NCBI RefSeq assembly: GCF_001598415.1
Contig: NZ_BCYX01000007.1
Span: forward strand, 1-64,000
Length of the DNA: 64,000 nt
From: Sphingomonas mali NBRC 15500
GTDB lineage: Bacteria; Pseudomonadota; Alphaproteobacteria; Sphingomonadales; Sphingomonadaceae
Reading direction: 5' to 3'
In this document: positions 47,437 through 56,130 of the stretch, one piece after another
How positions within the stretch are numbered: position 1 is the first letter of the stretch
Layout of the letters: the number at the start of each line of letters is the position of its first letter
Program-made: the position numbers and the translations under genes
The notes under the pieces: generated by a model
Seen by the model: only the letters and a program-made list of their open reading frames with translations
Databases searched by the model: none
Told to the model about the DNA's origin: nothing

Positions 47437-47823
47437 ATGCAGGCGGCATATTCGCAAGACGTAGATGGGCTGATAGGCTTGGCAAAAGCCTATTTCGAAG
47501 CCGCGTACACGATGGATGCGGAAAAATTCGCGACGATCTTCGATCCATCCGCTTCCGTCACTCGGCGAGACGATCAGGGCGGAGCGGTTGTTACGCCCAT
47601 AGCGAAATGGCTCGACCTAGTCCGCGGCATGCCCTCGCCGCGTGATGCCGGCAGCATGCGCAGGGACGAGATTCTTTCCATCGCCATTACCGGTGACCTG
47701 GCGGTGCTTACGCTCCGTCTGCGACTTCCCCCTCGAGAAGTGACGGATTTGCTATCCTGCTTCCACCTCAACGGCCGCTGGCAGATCGTCCAGAAGGTGT
47801 TTGCGGCCGAGGTCCTGTCGTGA
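47437..47823 (+). CDS. NTF2-like (SnoaL/lumazine-binding type) protein
   Basis: A 128-residue NTF2-like protein (AYFEAAYTMDAEKFATIFDPSASV, in parts; IAITGDLAVLTLRL; FHLNGRWQIVQKVF). Such proteins are small cone-shaped binders or isomerases; I cannot assign a substrate. ATG 47437 has GGGGAG at the right distance; a TTG at 47389 would put the start within the operator region. It is the first gene after the TetR operator. Confidence 0.78.
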   Translation: MQAAYSQDVDGLIGLAKAYFEAAYTMDAEKFATIFDPSASVTRRDDQGGAVVTPIAKWLDLVRGMPSPRDAGSMRRDEILSIAITGDLAVLTLRLRLPPREVTDLLSCFHLNGRWQIVQKVFAAEVLS

Positions 47824-47916
47824 AGGCCTTGCGCGCGACGGCAGCCAACCGCGCGGCTCAGAGATTCAATCGAACGACGTAATCAACCGATCGGATCAAC
47901 CGCGAAGGATGGCGCG

Positions 47917-48882
47917 ATGGATCGCAGGCAATTTGTTCAATCGTCGTTGCTCGCGGCAGGAATCCTGGCGTTCTCCCCAGGCGCCTCGGGCCGCAACAAG
48001 AAGGGCTTGCCGACCAGATTGGATGCGGCGGCGTATCACGCGTCGCGACGCTATGTTTCCACCCGATTCGGGCGCATCGCCTTCGTCGAACGCGGCCGCG
48101 GTCCCGCCGCGCTCTTCATCCACGGCTTCCCGCTCAGCGGCTTTCAATGGCGCGGCGCTCTGGAACGCCTGGCAAGCCAGCGGCGATGTCTCGCACCGGA
48201 CCTGATGGGGCTAGGCTATTCGGAGGTTGGTGAGGAGCAGGATCTTTCCCCTCATGCACAAGCCGACATGCTCGTGGCGTTTCTCGACCGGCTTTCCATC
48301 CCGGCCGTCGACCTGATCGCGAACGATAGCGGAGGCACCGTTGCGCAGCTTCTCATGGCGCAGCATCCGCGCAGAATTCGCACCGTCATTCTGACCGATT
48401 GCGACGTTCACGAGAACAGTCCACCGCCGCAAATGCGCAACTCGATTCAGCAGGCTCGCGACGGACTGTACGACAAGAAGATCGAGCGACACCTGACGGA
48501 TCGATCCTATGCGAGATCTCCGCAAGGCATCGGCGGCGGTGCCTATGTCGATCCCGCGAATTTCAGCGATGAGGCAATCGAATACAGCTTCCGCCCGCTG
48601 ATCGCCTCACCTCTGAGAAGAACCCAGCTGAACCGCTACCTGGCCGCATTCGAACCCAATCCGCTTGTGGCGATCAAGCCGTTGCTCGAACATTGTAACG
48701 CGCCAACCCGGATGGTGTGGGGAACGGCCGACCCGCTTTTCCCGCTTACATGGGCGAAGTGGCTCGATCGCACCCTGCCCAAGTCGCGCGGCGTGCGTCT
48801 TGTCGACGGTGGCCGATTGTTCTGGCCGGAGGAGCACCCGGATCTCTTCGCCGCGGAAGCGCGAACCTTGTGGTCGACTTAG
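47917..48882 (+). CDS. Alpha/beta hydrolase with Tat-like signal
   Basis: The 321-residue protein has an N-terminal twin-arginine-type sequence (MDRRQFVQSSLLAAGILAF) and an alpha/beta hydrolase core. The oxyanion region is HGFPLSGFQWR. The nucleophile elbow reads ANDSGG: aligned to dehalogenases and epoxide hydrolases (DWGG), the Asp would be the nucleophile, but Ser is adjacent. The acid is in WGTADPLFP and the histidine in PEEHPDLF. It could be an epoxide hydrolase, a dehalogenase or an esterase. It is 93 bases after the NTF2-like gene. Confidence 0.82.
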   Translation: MDRRQFVQSSLLAAGILAFSPGASGRNKKGLPTRLDAAAYHASRRYVSTRFGRIAFVERGRGPAALFIHGFPLSGFQWRGALERLASQRRCLAPDLMGLGYSEVGEEQDLSPHAQADMLVAFLDRLSIPAVDLIANDSGGTVAQLLMAQHPRRIRTVILTDCDVHENSPPPQMRNSIQQARDGLYDKKIERHLTDRSYARSPQGIGGGAYVDPANFSDEAIEYSFRPLIASPLRRTQLNRYLAAFEPNPLVAIKPLLEHCNAPTRMVWGTADPLFPLTWAKWLDRTLPKSRGVRLVDGGRLFWPEEHPDLFAAEARTLWST

Positions 48883-48961
48883 CAACTCAGTCGAGCAGCG
48901 AAAGCATATAGCGACCAGATGATCCATTTTGCTGCGGCCGACGCAGCCTGAGGAGGCATTA

Positions 48962-49378
48962 GTGTACGCCAAGGACGTTCCCCCCGGGACCATCTTCTAT
49001 CATGGCACCAAGGCCGAACTCGACATCGGAAGCCTCATCGGACCGGGCTTCGGAAGCAATTTCGTCGAGCGCGGGCTGAAGCACGTCTATTTCACCGCGA
49101 CGCTTGAAGCGGCCACCTGGGGCGCGGAACTCGCCAAGGGCGAAGGCCGGGGCCGCATCTTCGTGGTGGAGCCGACCGGCCCGTTCGAGGACGATCCGAA
49201 TCTGACCGATCAGAGATTCCCCGGCAATATGACCGCATCCTACCGCTCGGTCGATCCGCTACGGATCACCGGCGAGGTCGAGGATTGGGTCGGCCATCCC
49301 CCCGAGCGACTCCAGGAGATGAAGGATAATCTCGCCCGTATGAAGCAGGAGGGCAGCGACACGATCATCGAGGACTAG
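48962..49378 (+). CDS. arr: Rifampicin ADP-ribosyltransferase
   Basis: The 138-residue protein is a close match to Arr enzymes, which transfer ADP-ribose from NAD+ to rifampicin and so inactivate it. Visible hallmarks are FYHGTKAELDIG with His14, HVYFTA with Tyr43, and VEPTGPFEDDPNLTDQRFPGN with Asp78. The spacing corresponds to the catalytic His-Tyr-Asp of characterised Arr. RITGEVEDWVGH is also conserved. GAGGAGG precedes the GTG at 48962. It follows the hydrolase gene by 79 bases, so TetR control is likely. Confidence 0.93.
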   Translation: MYAKDVPPGTIFYHGTKAELDIGSLIGPGFGSNFVERGLKHVYFTATLEAATWGAELAKGEGRGRIFVVEPTGPFEDDPNLTDQRFPGNMTASYRSVDPLRITGEVEDWVGHPPERLQEMKDNLARMKQEGSDTIIED

Positions 49379-49429
49379 GTTGAGAACCAAAATAAGTCGT
49401 TGTTCTTAAAGCGATCCATTTCCAAAACT

Positions 49430-49542
49430 CGTCATCCCAGCGAAAGCCGGGATCTCAAGCGGCATCGCGTCACCGCCAGAGACCAACATCGGGTTGAGTA
49501 TGTGGGGCATGCTCAACCCGATGTTCTTTCGCTGGGGTGACG
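49430..49542. repeat. Nested palindromic element
   Basis: Outer arms 49430-49446 and 49526-49542 (17 bases, one mismatch) enclose a second inverted repeat, 49487-49502 and 49508-49523 (16 bases, one G-T mismatch). It lies between the convergent arr and flotillin genes. Confidence 0.85.
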
Positions 49543-49574
49543 GGAGGATTCCGCGGGGATAGCGGCGGACGACC

Positions 49575-51272
49575 CTATTCCTTGCTGCCTTCCGCCTCAT
49601 CGTCGGTCGCGACCGCGCCCTGCGCGGCTGCCGCACCCGAGAGCATGCCGTTGAGGCTGCCCCCGCTCATCCCCAATTCCGCCATCAGTCCGTCGATCAG
49701 CGGGCCGCCGACCCGATAGCGCATGGCCGCAGCAACCGCGGAATCGGCAAGGTTCCCGGGACCGCCAGCACCATCCGAGGCGCCCGAATCTCCGTGCAGG
49801 CCGCGTGCGTCGAGGATCGAAATCTTGTCGATCTGCTCCATCGGCTTGCTCGCCGCCGCGATGATCCCGGGCAGCGCCTCCAGCATCGCCTTGCGCACCA
49901 GCAAGGCCGTCTGCGAATCGTTGAGCACGTTGGTGGCTTCGTTGAGCGCGGTCTGGCCCGCGGCATCGACCTCGAACGCTGCCGCCCGACCCTCGGCGCG
50001 CGCCTTTTCGGCATCGGCCTCGGCCTCGGCCTCGGTGCGCAAAGCGGCAGCGCGGGATTCGGCGGCTTCCTTCTCGGCCGTCGCGGCGACGGTGATCTGG
50101 ACCGCCTCTTCCTGCGCGCGCTGGGTGGCCGCGATCACCGCGACATTCTTGTTGCGATTGGCGATCTCCGTCGCCTTTGCGGTCTGGACGCTTTCTTCGG
50201 CACGCACGGCCAAGGCGCGTGCTTCGTTGGCCGCGGCGGTCGCCGTCGATTCCTCCTCGGACTTCTGCGCGGTCTGTACCGCGGTGGTGATGCGCGCGAT
50301 CTCGATAGTGCGGTCGCGCTCGATCGCCGCGGTCTGCACCGCCCCGTCGCGGGCGATCGTTGCCGTCTGGATCACCTTGTCGGCCTCGGTCTGCGCGACC
50401 GTCTGCGCCTGCTCGGCATTGATCCGGGCGATTTCGGCCAGCCGGGTCTGTTCGGCTTCGGCAGTGGCGATCGCGGTCGCTTGCTCTGCCCGGCGGGCGG
50501 CCAGTGTCTGTTCCTGCGTGAGGCGGGCCTGCTCGGCTTCCTGCGCGATCGCCAGCGATTGGTTGTTCGCATCGAGATTGCGTTGCTCGATCTCGACGCG
50601 GTTGGTCGCGACGATATCGTTGCGGATCTTCTTGCGCTCCTCGATCGTGCGGGTGAGCACGGTCAGGCCTTCGGCGTCGAACGCGTTGTTCTCGTTGAAA
50701 TGCTCGAACGCGGTCTGATCGAAATGGGTGATGCTGACCGATTCCAGCTGAAAGCCATTCATGTCCAGATCGGTCATCAGCGCTTCCTGGACCTTCTGGA
50801 TGAAGTCGGCGCGGTTGGCGTGCAGATGCTCCATCGTCATCGTCGCCGCGACCGAGCGCAGCGCCGAGACCAGCTTGCCGTCAAGCAGCGACTTCACCGC
50901 ATCGGGACTGTTGACCGATTCGCCGAGCGTCTGCGCCGCGGCGGCGATCGACTGTGCATCGGGCTTCACCTTGATGTGGAAAAGCCCGACGACATCGACG
51001 CGCAATTTGTCGAGCGTGATCAGCGCGTCCTTGTTGAGGCGCGAAACCTCGAGCTTCACGGTGGTCAGCCGGACTTGCATCAATTCGTGCAGCACGGGGA
51101 TCACCATGATGCCGCCGTTCAGCACTACCTTCTCGCCGCCAAAGCCGGTGCGGATCAGCGCGATGTCCTTCGTGGCGCGGCGATACAGGCGGGTGAGGAT
51201 GATCCCCATCACGACCAGCGCCAGGAGCGCGATACCGGCATAAATCAGGACGTTCAGCAGCGATGCGGACAA
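49575..51272 (-). CDS. Flotillin family (YqiK-like) membrane protein
   Basis: From TTG 51272 (GGGGGAGGG upstream) the product is 565 residues. It has an N-terminal membrane helix, a band 7/PHB domain (TGFGGEKVVLNGGIMVIPVLHE, in parts; DVVGLFHIKVKPD) and a very long Ala/Glu-rich coiled coil (about residues 215-440). A glycine-rich tail follows. Flotillins scaffold membrane microdomains. It is downstream of a YqiJ-like gene, matching the E. coli yqiJK pair. Confidence 0.9.
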   Translation of the reverse strand: MSASLLNVLIYAGIALLALVVMGIILTRLYRRATKDIALIRTGFGGEKVVLNGGIMVIPVLHELMQVRLTTVKLEVSRLNKDALITLDKLRVDVVGLFHIKVKPDAQSIAAAAQTLGESVNSPDAVKSLLDGKLVSALRSVAATMTMEHLHANRADFIQKVQEALMTDLDMNGFQLESVSITHFDQTAFEHFNENNAFDAEGLTVLTRTIEERKKIRNDIVATNRVEIEQRNLDANNQSLAIAQEAEQARLTQEQTLAARRAEQATAIATAEAEQTRLAEIARINAEQAQTVAQTEADKVIQTATIARDGAVQTAAIERDRTIEIARITTAVQTAQKSEEESTATAAANEARALAVRAEESVQTAKATEIANRNKNVAVIAATQRAQEEAVQITVAATAEKEAAESRAAALRTEAEAEADAEKARAEGRAAAFEVDAAGQTALNEATNVLNDSQTALLVRKAMLEALPGIIAAASKPMEQIDKISILDARGLHGDSGASDGAGGPGNLADSAVAAAMRYRVGGPLIDGLMAELGMSGGSLNGMLSGAAAAQGAVATDDEAEGSKE

Positions 51273-51305
51273 AAGACCCTCCCCCAATTGCAAATTTCAA
51301 ATCGT

Positions 51306-51932
51306 TCAGATTGGCTGGAACGGCGTGCTGACGTCGGGAATGGCGAAGAACACCGCCCCCCGCTTGCCAACCAACAGGGCGCTTTCGCCCTGCGCGATCA
51401 CGTCGGCGTCGTCATGCGGCTCGACCATGACGTAATGCGCCTGGCCGAACTGATCCACGACCTTCGCGCGCGCCGGATGTCCGCGCGAGGCGGCGCCTTC
51501 CAGCACCGTCCCGCGGTGCCGAAGCAGGTCCTCGGCGTTGATCACGGAAGACTCATAGGACGGAAAGATTCGCGCCAGGCCGGCGGAGACGAATGCATTT
51601 GCGACGCCCGCGATCACTAGCGCCGCAGCGCTCGCGATGCCCCAATGTAGCGGGCTTCCGATCGCGACCGTGGCGATCTGCTGGATGGCGACGCCAGCGA
51701 CACTGAAGCAACATAGCAGCGAGGTCAGCCAGATCAGGATCGGCAAGTCGCGCCCGAACCCCAGCCAATCGAGCAGACCCGGCCCAGCCTCGGCGCCGCC
51801 TGCATCCAAATGCGACCCGAGGTCGAGATGCCCCAGACCCAGCCCCACGCCTTCGATGATGCCAATGCCCAACATTACCACGAAGGCGACCGCGAAAGGC
51901 GCATATTCCGTAGTTAAAAGAAGGCTGAACAC
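51306..51932 (-). CDS. YqiJ-like membrane protein with OB-fold domain
   Basis: A 208-residue protein with about three to four N-terminal hydrophobic segments and a C-terminal soluble OB-like domain (RGTVLEGAASRGHPARAKVVDQFGQAHYVMVEP, in parts). It matches the YqiJ (DUF1449) group that is co-transcribed with flotillin. A function in membrane organisation or envelope stress is likely but not shown. ATG 51932 is used. Confidence 0.83.
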   Translation of the reverse strand: MFSLLLTTEYAPFAVAFVVMLGIGIIEGVGLGLGHLDLGSHLDAGGAEAGPGLLDWLGFGRDLPILIWLTSLLCCFSVAGVAIQQIATVAIGSPLHWGIASAAALVIAGVANAFVSAGLARIFPSYESSVINAEDLLRHRGTVLEGAASRGHPARAKVVDQFGQAHYVMVEPHDDADVIAQGESALLVGKRGAVFFAIPDVSTPFQPI

Positions 51933-52225
51933 TGGCCGATCATATCGGAATTCATTCGGAAGAATATAGCAAATTACGGCATCTTAGGGCCGAGCGGACG
52001 TTTGTTTTCGGGTGCCGACTGTCCAATTAGATGACAGCGCCTGGCCGAATAGTGGTGAACATCGTCTCCCGCTCAGCACCGGCGACCAGTCGTCGCCCGC
52101 CGCGCCGGCCGGTCGGCCTCGCCGCTGTCATGCGATCGCAACCGAAACGACGCGAAAATGGCATCATGCGGAGGCACAGGCGCCTCGTTCTGCAGTGCAG
52201 CAACGTCCACAATAAAGGGGCCGCC

Positions 52226-54823
52226 GTGATCCGTTCCACTACCAGCTTGTTCGCGCTCGCCGGCGCGCTGTTCTGCGCCGATGCGGCGTCCGCGCAGACC
52301 GCCATGGCGGATGCTGGCACGACGCAACCCGGCGATGCCCATCCGGCCAGTGCGCAGCCCGACGATGCCCAGCTCGACCCCGCGGCGACGATCGTGATCA
52401 CCGGCCGGTCGACGCGTTCGTCGACCGAGCTTCCCGGGACCGAGATGCAGAAGATCCTGCCCGGCGTCTCGCCGCTCAAGGCGATCCAGACCTTGCCCGG
52501 CGTGCTCTACATCACCGCCGATCCCTGGGGCTATAACGAGCAGAACGCGCAGATCTTCATCCACGGCTTTGCTAGCAACCAGCTCGGCTACACGATGGAC
52601 GGCGTGCCGCTGGGCGACCAGAGCTACGGCAATTATAACGGCCTGGCGCCGCAGCGCGCGATCATCTCGGAGAATGTCGGCCGCGTCGTCGTGTCGACCG
52701 GCGCCGGCGATCTCGCCACCGCGTCGAACAGCAATCTCGGCGGCACGGTCGAAACCTATTCGTCGGCGCCGCTCGACAAATTCGGTATCCAGCTCGGCCA
52801 GACATTCGGCAGCTTCGACACGTCGCGAACCTTCGTCCGGATCGATACCGGCGCGTTCGGCGTCGACGGCAATACGTCCGCTTACGTCTCGGCGGCGCGC
52901 CAGCATGCCCGCGCCTGGGACTTCAACGGCATCCAGGGCGGCTGGCAGGCGAACGGCAAGTTCGTCAATGACGGCAAGGCCGGCAAGCTGACGCTCTATT
53001 TCGACTATAACGACATGACCCAGCCGAACGAGGACGCGACCACCTTCTTCAAGCCGTCAGCTGGCGGCACGGCGACGCCGGTCCAGCTCTATACCCCCTA
53101 TACCAAGCCGTTCTTCTATCCCGACCTGGCCACCTACCGGACGTCCTATCTGAACGCGCTGGGCAATTCGCCCGCGGCGCAAGGCAGCAATTACCGCAAT
53201 TATTATTCGGACGCGCAGCGGACCGATTACCTGCTCTACATGCGCTACGACGCGCATCTGTCGGACCGCGTGACCTGGTCGACCACCGGCTATTTCCACC
53301 ATAATGACGGCGTGGGCGTGGTCGCCGGCCCGCTTGGCCAGTCGATCACCACCGCGCAGCCCTATCTCGACCCCGCTTATGCCAGCCTTCCCGCCAATTG
53401 CCGGTTCGGCGGCAACGCCAATGGCGTGCGCCCAACTGCCTGCACCGGACTGACCGACGCCCAGGCGGCGGCGGCCGGCGCCGCCCTGGTCGCGGCGACC
53501 GGCGGCTCGGGGTTGATCACCCGCACCACCGAATATCGCATCGACCGCGGCGGCATTATCTCCGCGCTCAACCTCGATCTGGGCAATCACAAGATCGAGT
53601 TCGGCGGCTGGTTCGAACGCAACAGCACGACGCAATATCGCCGCTGGTACGCGGTCGACATCAACAATCCGGCCGCGAGCACGCCCTATATCCGCCCGCT
53701 CGACGCCAAATCGCCCTTGTTCACCCAATATCAGGGCGAGGCGCGGATCAACGAGCTGCAGCTCCATTTGCAGGACAGCTGGCAAGTGACCAGCAAGCTG
53801 CTCGTCAACGCCGGCTTCAAGACCAGCGCGCAATGGGCCAATGGCTGGTTCCCGGTCCAGCCCAAGGCGGGGTCGCTGTCGGGCCTGGCCGGCGGTCTGC
53901 CTCAGGGCCGGATCGATACGAAGAACTGGTTCCTGCCCGCGGTCGGCGCGAACTATAATTTCAACGGCCACGAGCAGCTCTATTTCAACGTCCAGAAGAA
54001 TCTGCGTCAGTATCAGGCCTATCTGGCCGGCGGTGGCGGTCCCTGGTTCACCGGCAGCCAGGCGGCGTTCGACGCCTTCGCCGACCAGGGCAAGCCCGAG
54101 AGCAGCTGGACCTATGAAGGCGGCCTGCGCACCAGCCGCGGCTTGGGCAACGGCATCGGCTTCGACGCTCAGGTCAATTATTATCACGTGGTGTTCAACA
54201 ACCGCTTGCTGGCGATCTCGACCAATCCGGGCGGCATCGCCGGCAGCGGCATCACCGGCGGCACCTCGATCCTGGTCAATGTCGGCGACGTCCATACCGA
54301 CGGCGTCGACGCCGCCTTCACCTTCCGCGTCGGCCGCACTTTCTCGCTCTACAATGCGACGTCGTACAACCTGTCGAAATATCAGAGCGACTATTCGTCC
54401 ACCGCGACCGGTATCGGCGCCGCCACCGGGACCTGTATCGGCGGCTATCTGGTGACCGGTGGCGTCGTCCCGACCTGCGGCAAGCAGCTGCCCGGCACGC
54501 CAAAATGGATGAACAAGACCGTCGCCACTTTGTCGGTCGGGCCGTTCGAGGCCCAGGTGATCGGCGATTTCGTCGGCCGTCGCTTCGCCACCTTCACCAA
54601 CGACACCAGCGTGCCGTCCTATTTCCTGACCTCGCTGCGCCTCGCGGCCAAGGTGCCGGACAATATCCTGCCGCTGCGCAAATTGGAGGTGTCGCTCAAC
54701 GTCACCAACCTGACCGACCGCAAGGGCGTGTCGAGCCTGTCGATCGGATCGGCGACCAACAGCTATTCCGCCTATCCGATCGCGCCGCGGCAATGGTTCC
54801 TGACGCTGTCGGCAGCCTATTGA
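52226..54823 (+). CDS. TonB-dependent outer-membrane receptor
   Basis: The 865-residue protein starts at GTG 52226 (AAAGGGG upstream) with a signal peptide (RSTTSLFALAGALFCADAASAQ). The plug domain contains TIVITGRSTRSST and IFIHGFASNQLGYTMDGVPLGDQ. A 22-strand barrel ends in QWFLTLSAAY, with the terminal aromatic needed for assembly. No TonB-box-linked SusD or sigma/anti-sigma genes are next to it. It is convergent with a secreted HExxH peptidase 28 bases away. Substrate is unknown. Confidence 0.9.
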   Translation: MIRSTTSLFALAGALFCADAASAQTAMADAGTTQPGDAHPASAQPDDAQLDPAATIVITGRSTRSSTELPGTEMQKILPGVSPLKAIQTLPGVLYITADPWGYNEQNAQIFIHGFASNQLGYTMDGVPLGDQSYGNYNGLAPQRAIISENVGRVVVSTGAGDLATASNSNLGGTVETYSSAPLDKFGIQLGQTFGSFDTSRTFVRIDTGAFGVDGNTSAYVSAARQHARAWDFNGIQGGWQANGKFVNDGKAGKLTLYFDYNDMTQPNEDATTFFKPSAGGTATPVQLYTPYTKPFFYPDLATYRTSYLNALGNSPAAQGSNYRNYYSDAQRTDYLLYMRYDAHLSDRVTWSTTGYFHHNDGVGVVAGPLGQSITTAQPYLDPAYASLPANCRFGGNANGVRPTACTGLTDAQAAAAGAALVAATGGSGLITRTTEYRIDRGGIISALNLDLGNHKIEFGGWFERNSTTQYRRWYAVDINNPAASTPYIRPLDAKSPLFTQYQGEARINELQLHLQDSWQVTSKLLVNAGFKTSAQWANGWFPVQPKAGSLSGLAGGLPQGRIDTKNWFLPAVGANYNFNGHEQLYFNVQKNLRQYQAYLAGGGGPWFTGSQAAFDAFADQGKPESSWTYEGGLRTSRGLGNGIGFDAQVNYYHVVFNNRLLAISTNPGGIAGSGITGGTSILVNVGDVHTDGVDAAFTFRVGRTFSLYNATSYNLSKYQSDYSSTATGIGAATGTCIGGYLVTGGVVPTCGKQLPGTPKWMNKTVATLSVGPFEAQVIGDFVGRRFATFTNDTSVPSYFLTSLRLAAKVPDNILPLRKLEVSLNVTNLTDRKGVSSLSIGSATNSYSAYPIAPRQWFLTLSAAY

Positions 54824-54851
54824 CGCAATCGCGGCAGTGATGCCGCCGCCG

Positions 54852-55826
54852 TCAGGGTCGCGGCGACGCCATCTCGCGCAGTGCGTCGCGGATGAGTGCG
54901 TGGACCTGACGGGGCGGCATATGCGCGAGTTGGCCGAGCGTATGGCGCCGGGCGAGCTGTGCGGCGATGAGATAGCCGATATAATAACCCGATCGCCAGG
55001 GCAGGCCGCGCGCGGCCACGGCCTTGTTCCCGTAGGTGAAATAGGTCCGGTAGATATCCGGGTCCGCCCGATCGAGATGCGCCAGCAGGTCGGCGGCGAT
55101 CGTCTGCCGCAAGGGCGCGGCCCGTTGCGAGAGGTCGGCGGGCAGCATCAGCGCCTGCTCGATCGTCGCGCCACGGGTCAGCGCGCGGCTGGCATAGGTC
55201 GCGAGCCCTTCCGCCCAGAGCGTGCGCCATAGCGGCTGGCGGTCGGCATCGTCGTCGCTGAAGCCGCCGGCCATGAAATGGTACCGGTGGAATATCTCGT
55301 GAGCGATGAAGACGGGAAGCGAGATGAGGCGTTGCTCGCCGTCGAGCGCATCCACCCCCAGGACCAGCGATCGCTGTCCGTCGACGATACGGCCGGCGCC
55401 ATCGAACTGGCCCAGGCTGTCGGTGAGATAGATCGGGAAGTCGCAGCGAAAGCCGTCGAGTTTCCGGAACGACGTCTGCGTCCGGTCGACCAAGTGGCGC
55501 AACGTGGCCATCAATGCGGCGCGCGTCCGGCTTTCACGCGCCGAGGCCAAGGAAGCGAGGACGAGCGTATCCATATCCTGACCGGGCGAGAGATCGAGCA
55601 CCTGTGGCGCATAAAGGCCCGGATATCGCGCGACGACGTCTCGCCGGAACGCCGCCAGCTGATCGGCCGACGCCATGCCGGTGGTGCGATGCGACAGCGT
55701 ATCGGCGGGCGTATAGGCATCGATCACGCGACAGGGCGACGCCTGGGCGGCCCATGGCGCCAGCAGGCACAAGATCGCCGCCAGCCCCTTTCCACTGCGA
55801 CGTAATTTCCGCGAAATCATGGACAT
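54852..55826 (-). CDS. Secreted HExxH zinc peptidase (gluzincin-like)
   Basis: I do not recognise the family with certainty. The 324-residue product has a signal peptide (GLAAILCLLAPWAAQASP) and a zinc site: HEIFH in FIAHEIFHRYHF, and about 30 residues later WAEGLATYAS supplying the likely third ligand Glu. This is the gluzincin pattern. Several cysteines (PCRVID, FRCDFP) may form a disulphide. A shorter start at the second ATG is possible. It sits tail-to-tail with the TonB receptor gene, which may hint at peptide or chelate uptake. Confidence 0.7.
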   Translation of the reverse strand: MSMISRKLRRSGKGLAAILCLLAPWAAQASPCRVIDAYTPADTLSHRTTGMASADQLAAFRRDVVARYPGLYAPQVLDLSPGQDMDTLVLASLASARESRTRAALMATLRHLVDRTQTSFRKLDGFRCDFPIYLTDSLGQFDGAGRIVDGQRSLVLGVDALDGEQRLISLPVFIAHEIFHRYHFMAGGFSDDDADRQPLWRTLWAEGLATYASRALTRGATIEQALMLPADLSQRAAPLRQTIAADLLAHLDRADPDIYRTYFTYGNKAVAARGLPWRSGYYIGYLIAAQLARRHTLGQLAHMPPRQVHALIRDALREMASPRP

Positions 55827-56130
55827 GGAAGGGCGCCCGCCGCTCGGTTCGTGGTCGAGCGATCTAGCCTTAAGCAGGCGCGAATGTAAGCGGCCGTTAT
55901 GGCCGCGAAAGCGATCGGTATCGGCCGCTGTTCCTGCAGCGCTCGTCCGCGCCGTCGGAGATCACCGTCGCAACGGCGACCGAAAATGGCGTTGTTCTGC
56001 CACCACACTTTCGAAAGGAGTTGTGGGTTGGGCGGCGATTGAAGCTTTTGTGCTTGCGCCTTGTCCCGATTTGGTCCCTTTTGCCGTCACAGGGGAGCGA
56101 TGCTTGAGGGCCGTAAAGGGAGACGGCTCA
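55827..56130. other. Intergenic region upstream of the second TonB receptor
   Basis: About 304 bases with promoters for the peptidase gene (minus) and the receptor gene (plus). An open frame runs through it in the receptor phase, but it lacks a signal peptide and is better read as untranslated leader. I saw no palindrome or promoter I would defend. Confidence 0.45.

Noticed and set aside
49430-49542. CRISPR-like repeat
   Set aside because: It is one nested palindrome, not a series of direct repeats with spacers; no CRISPR array was found anywhere in the window.
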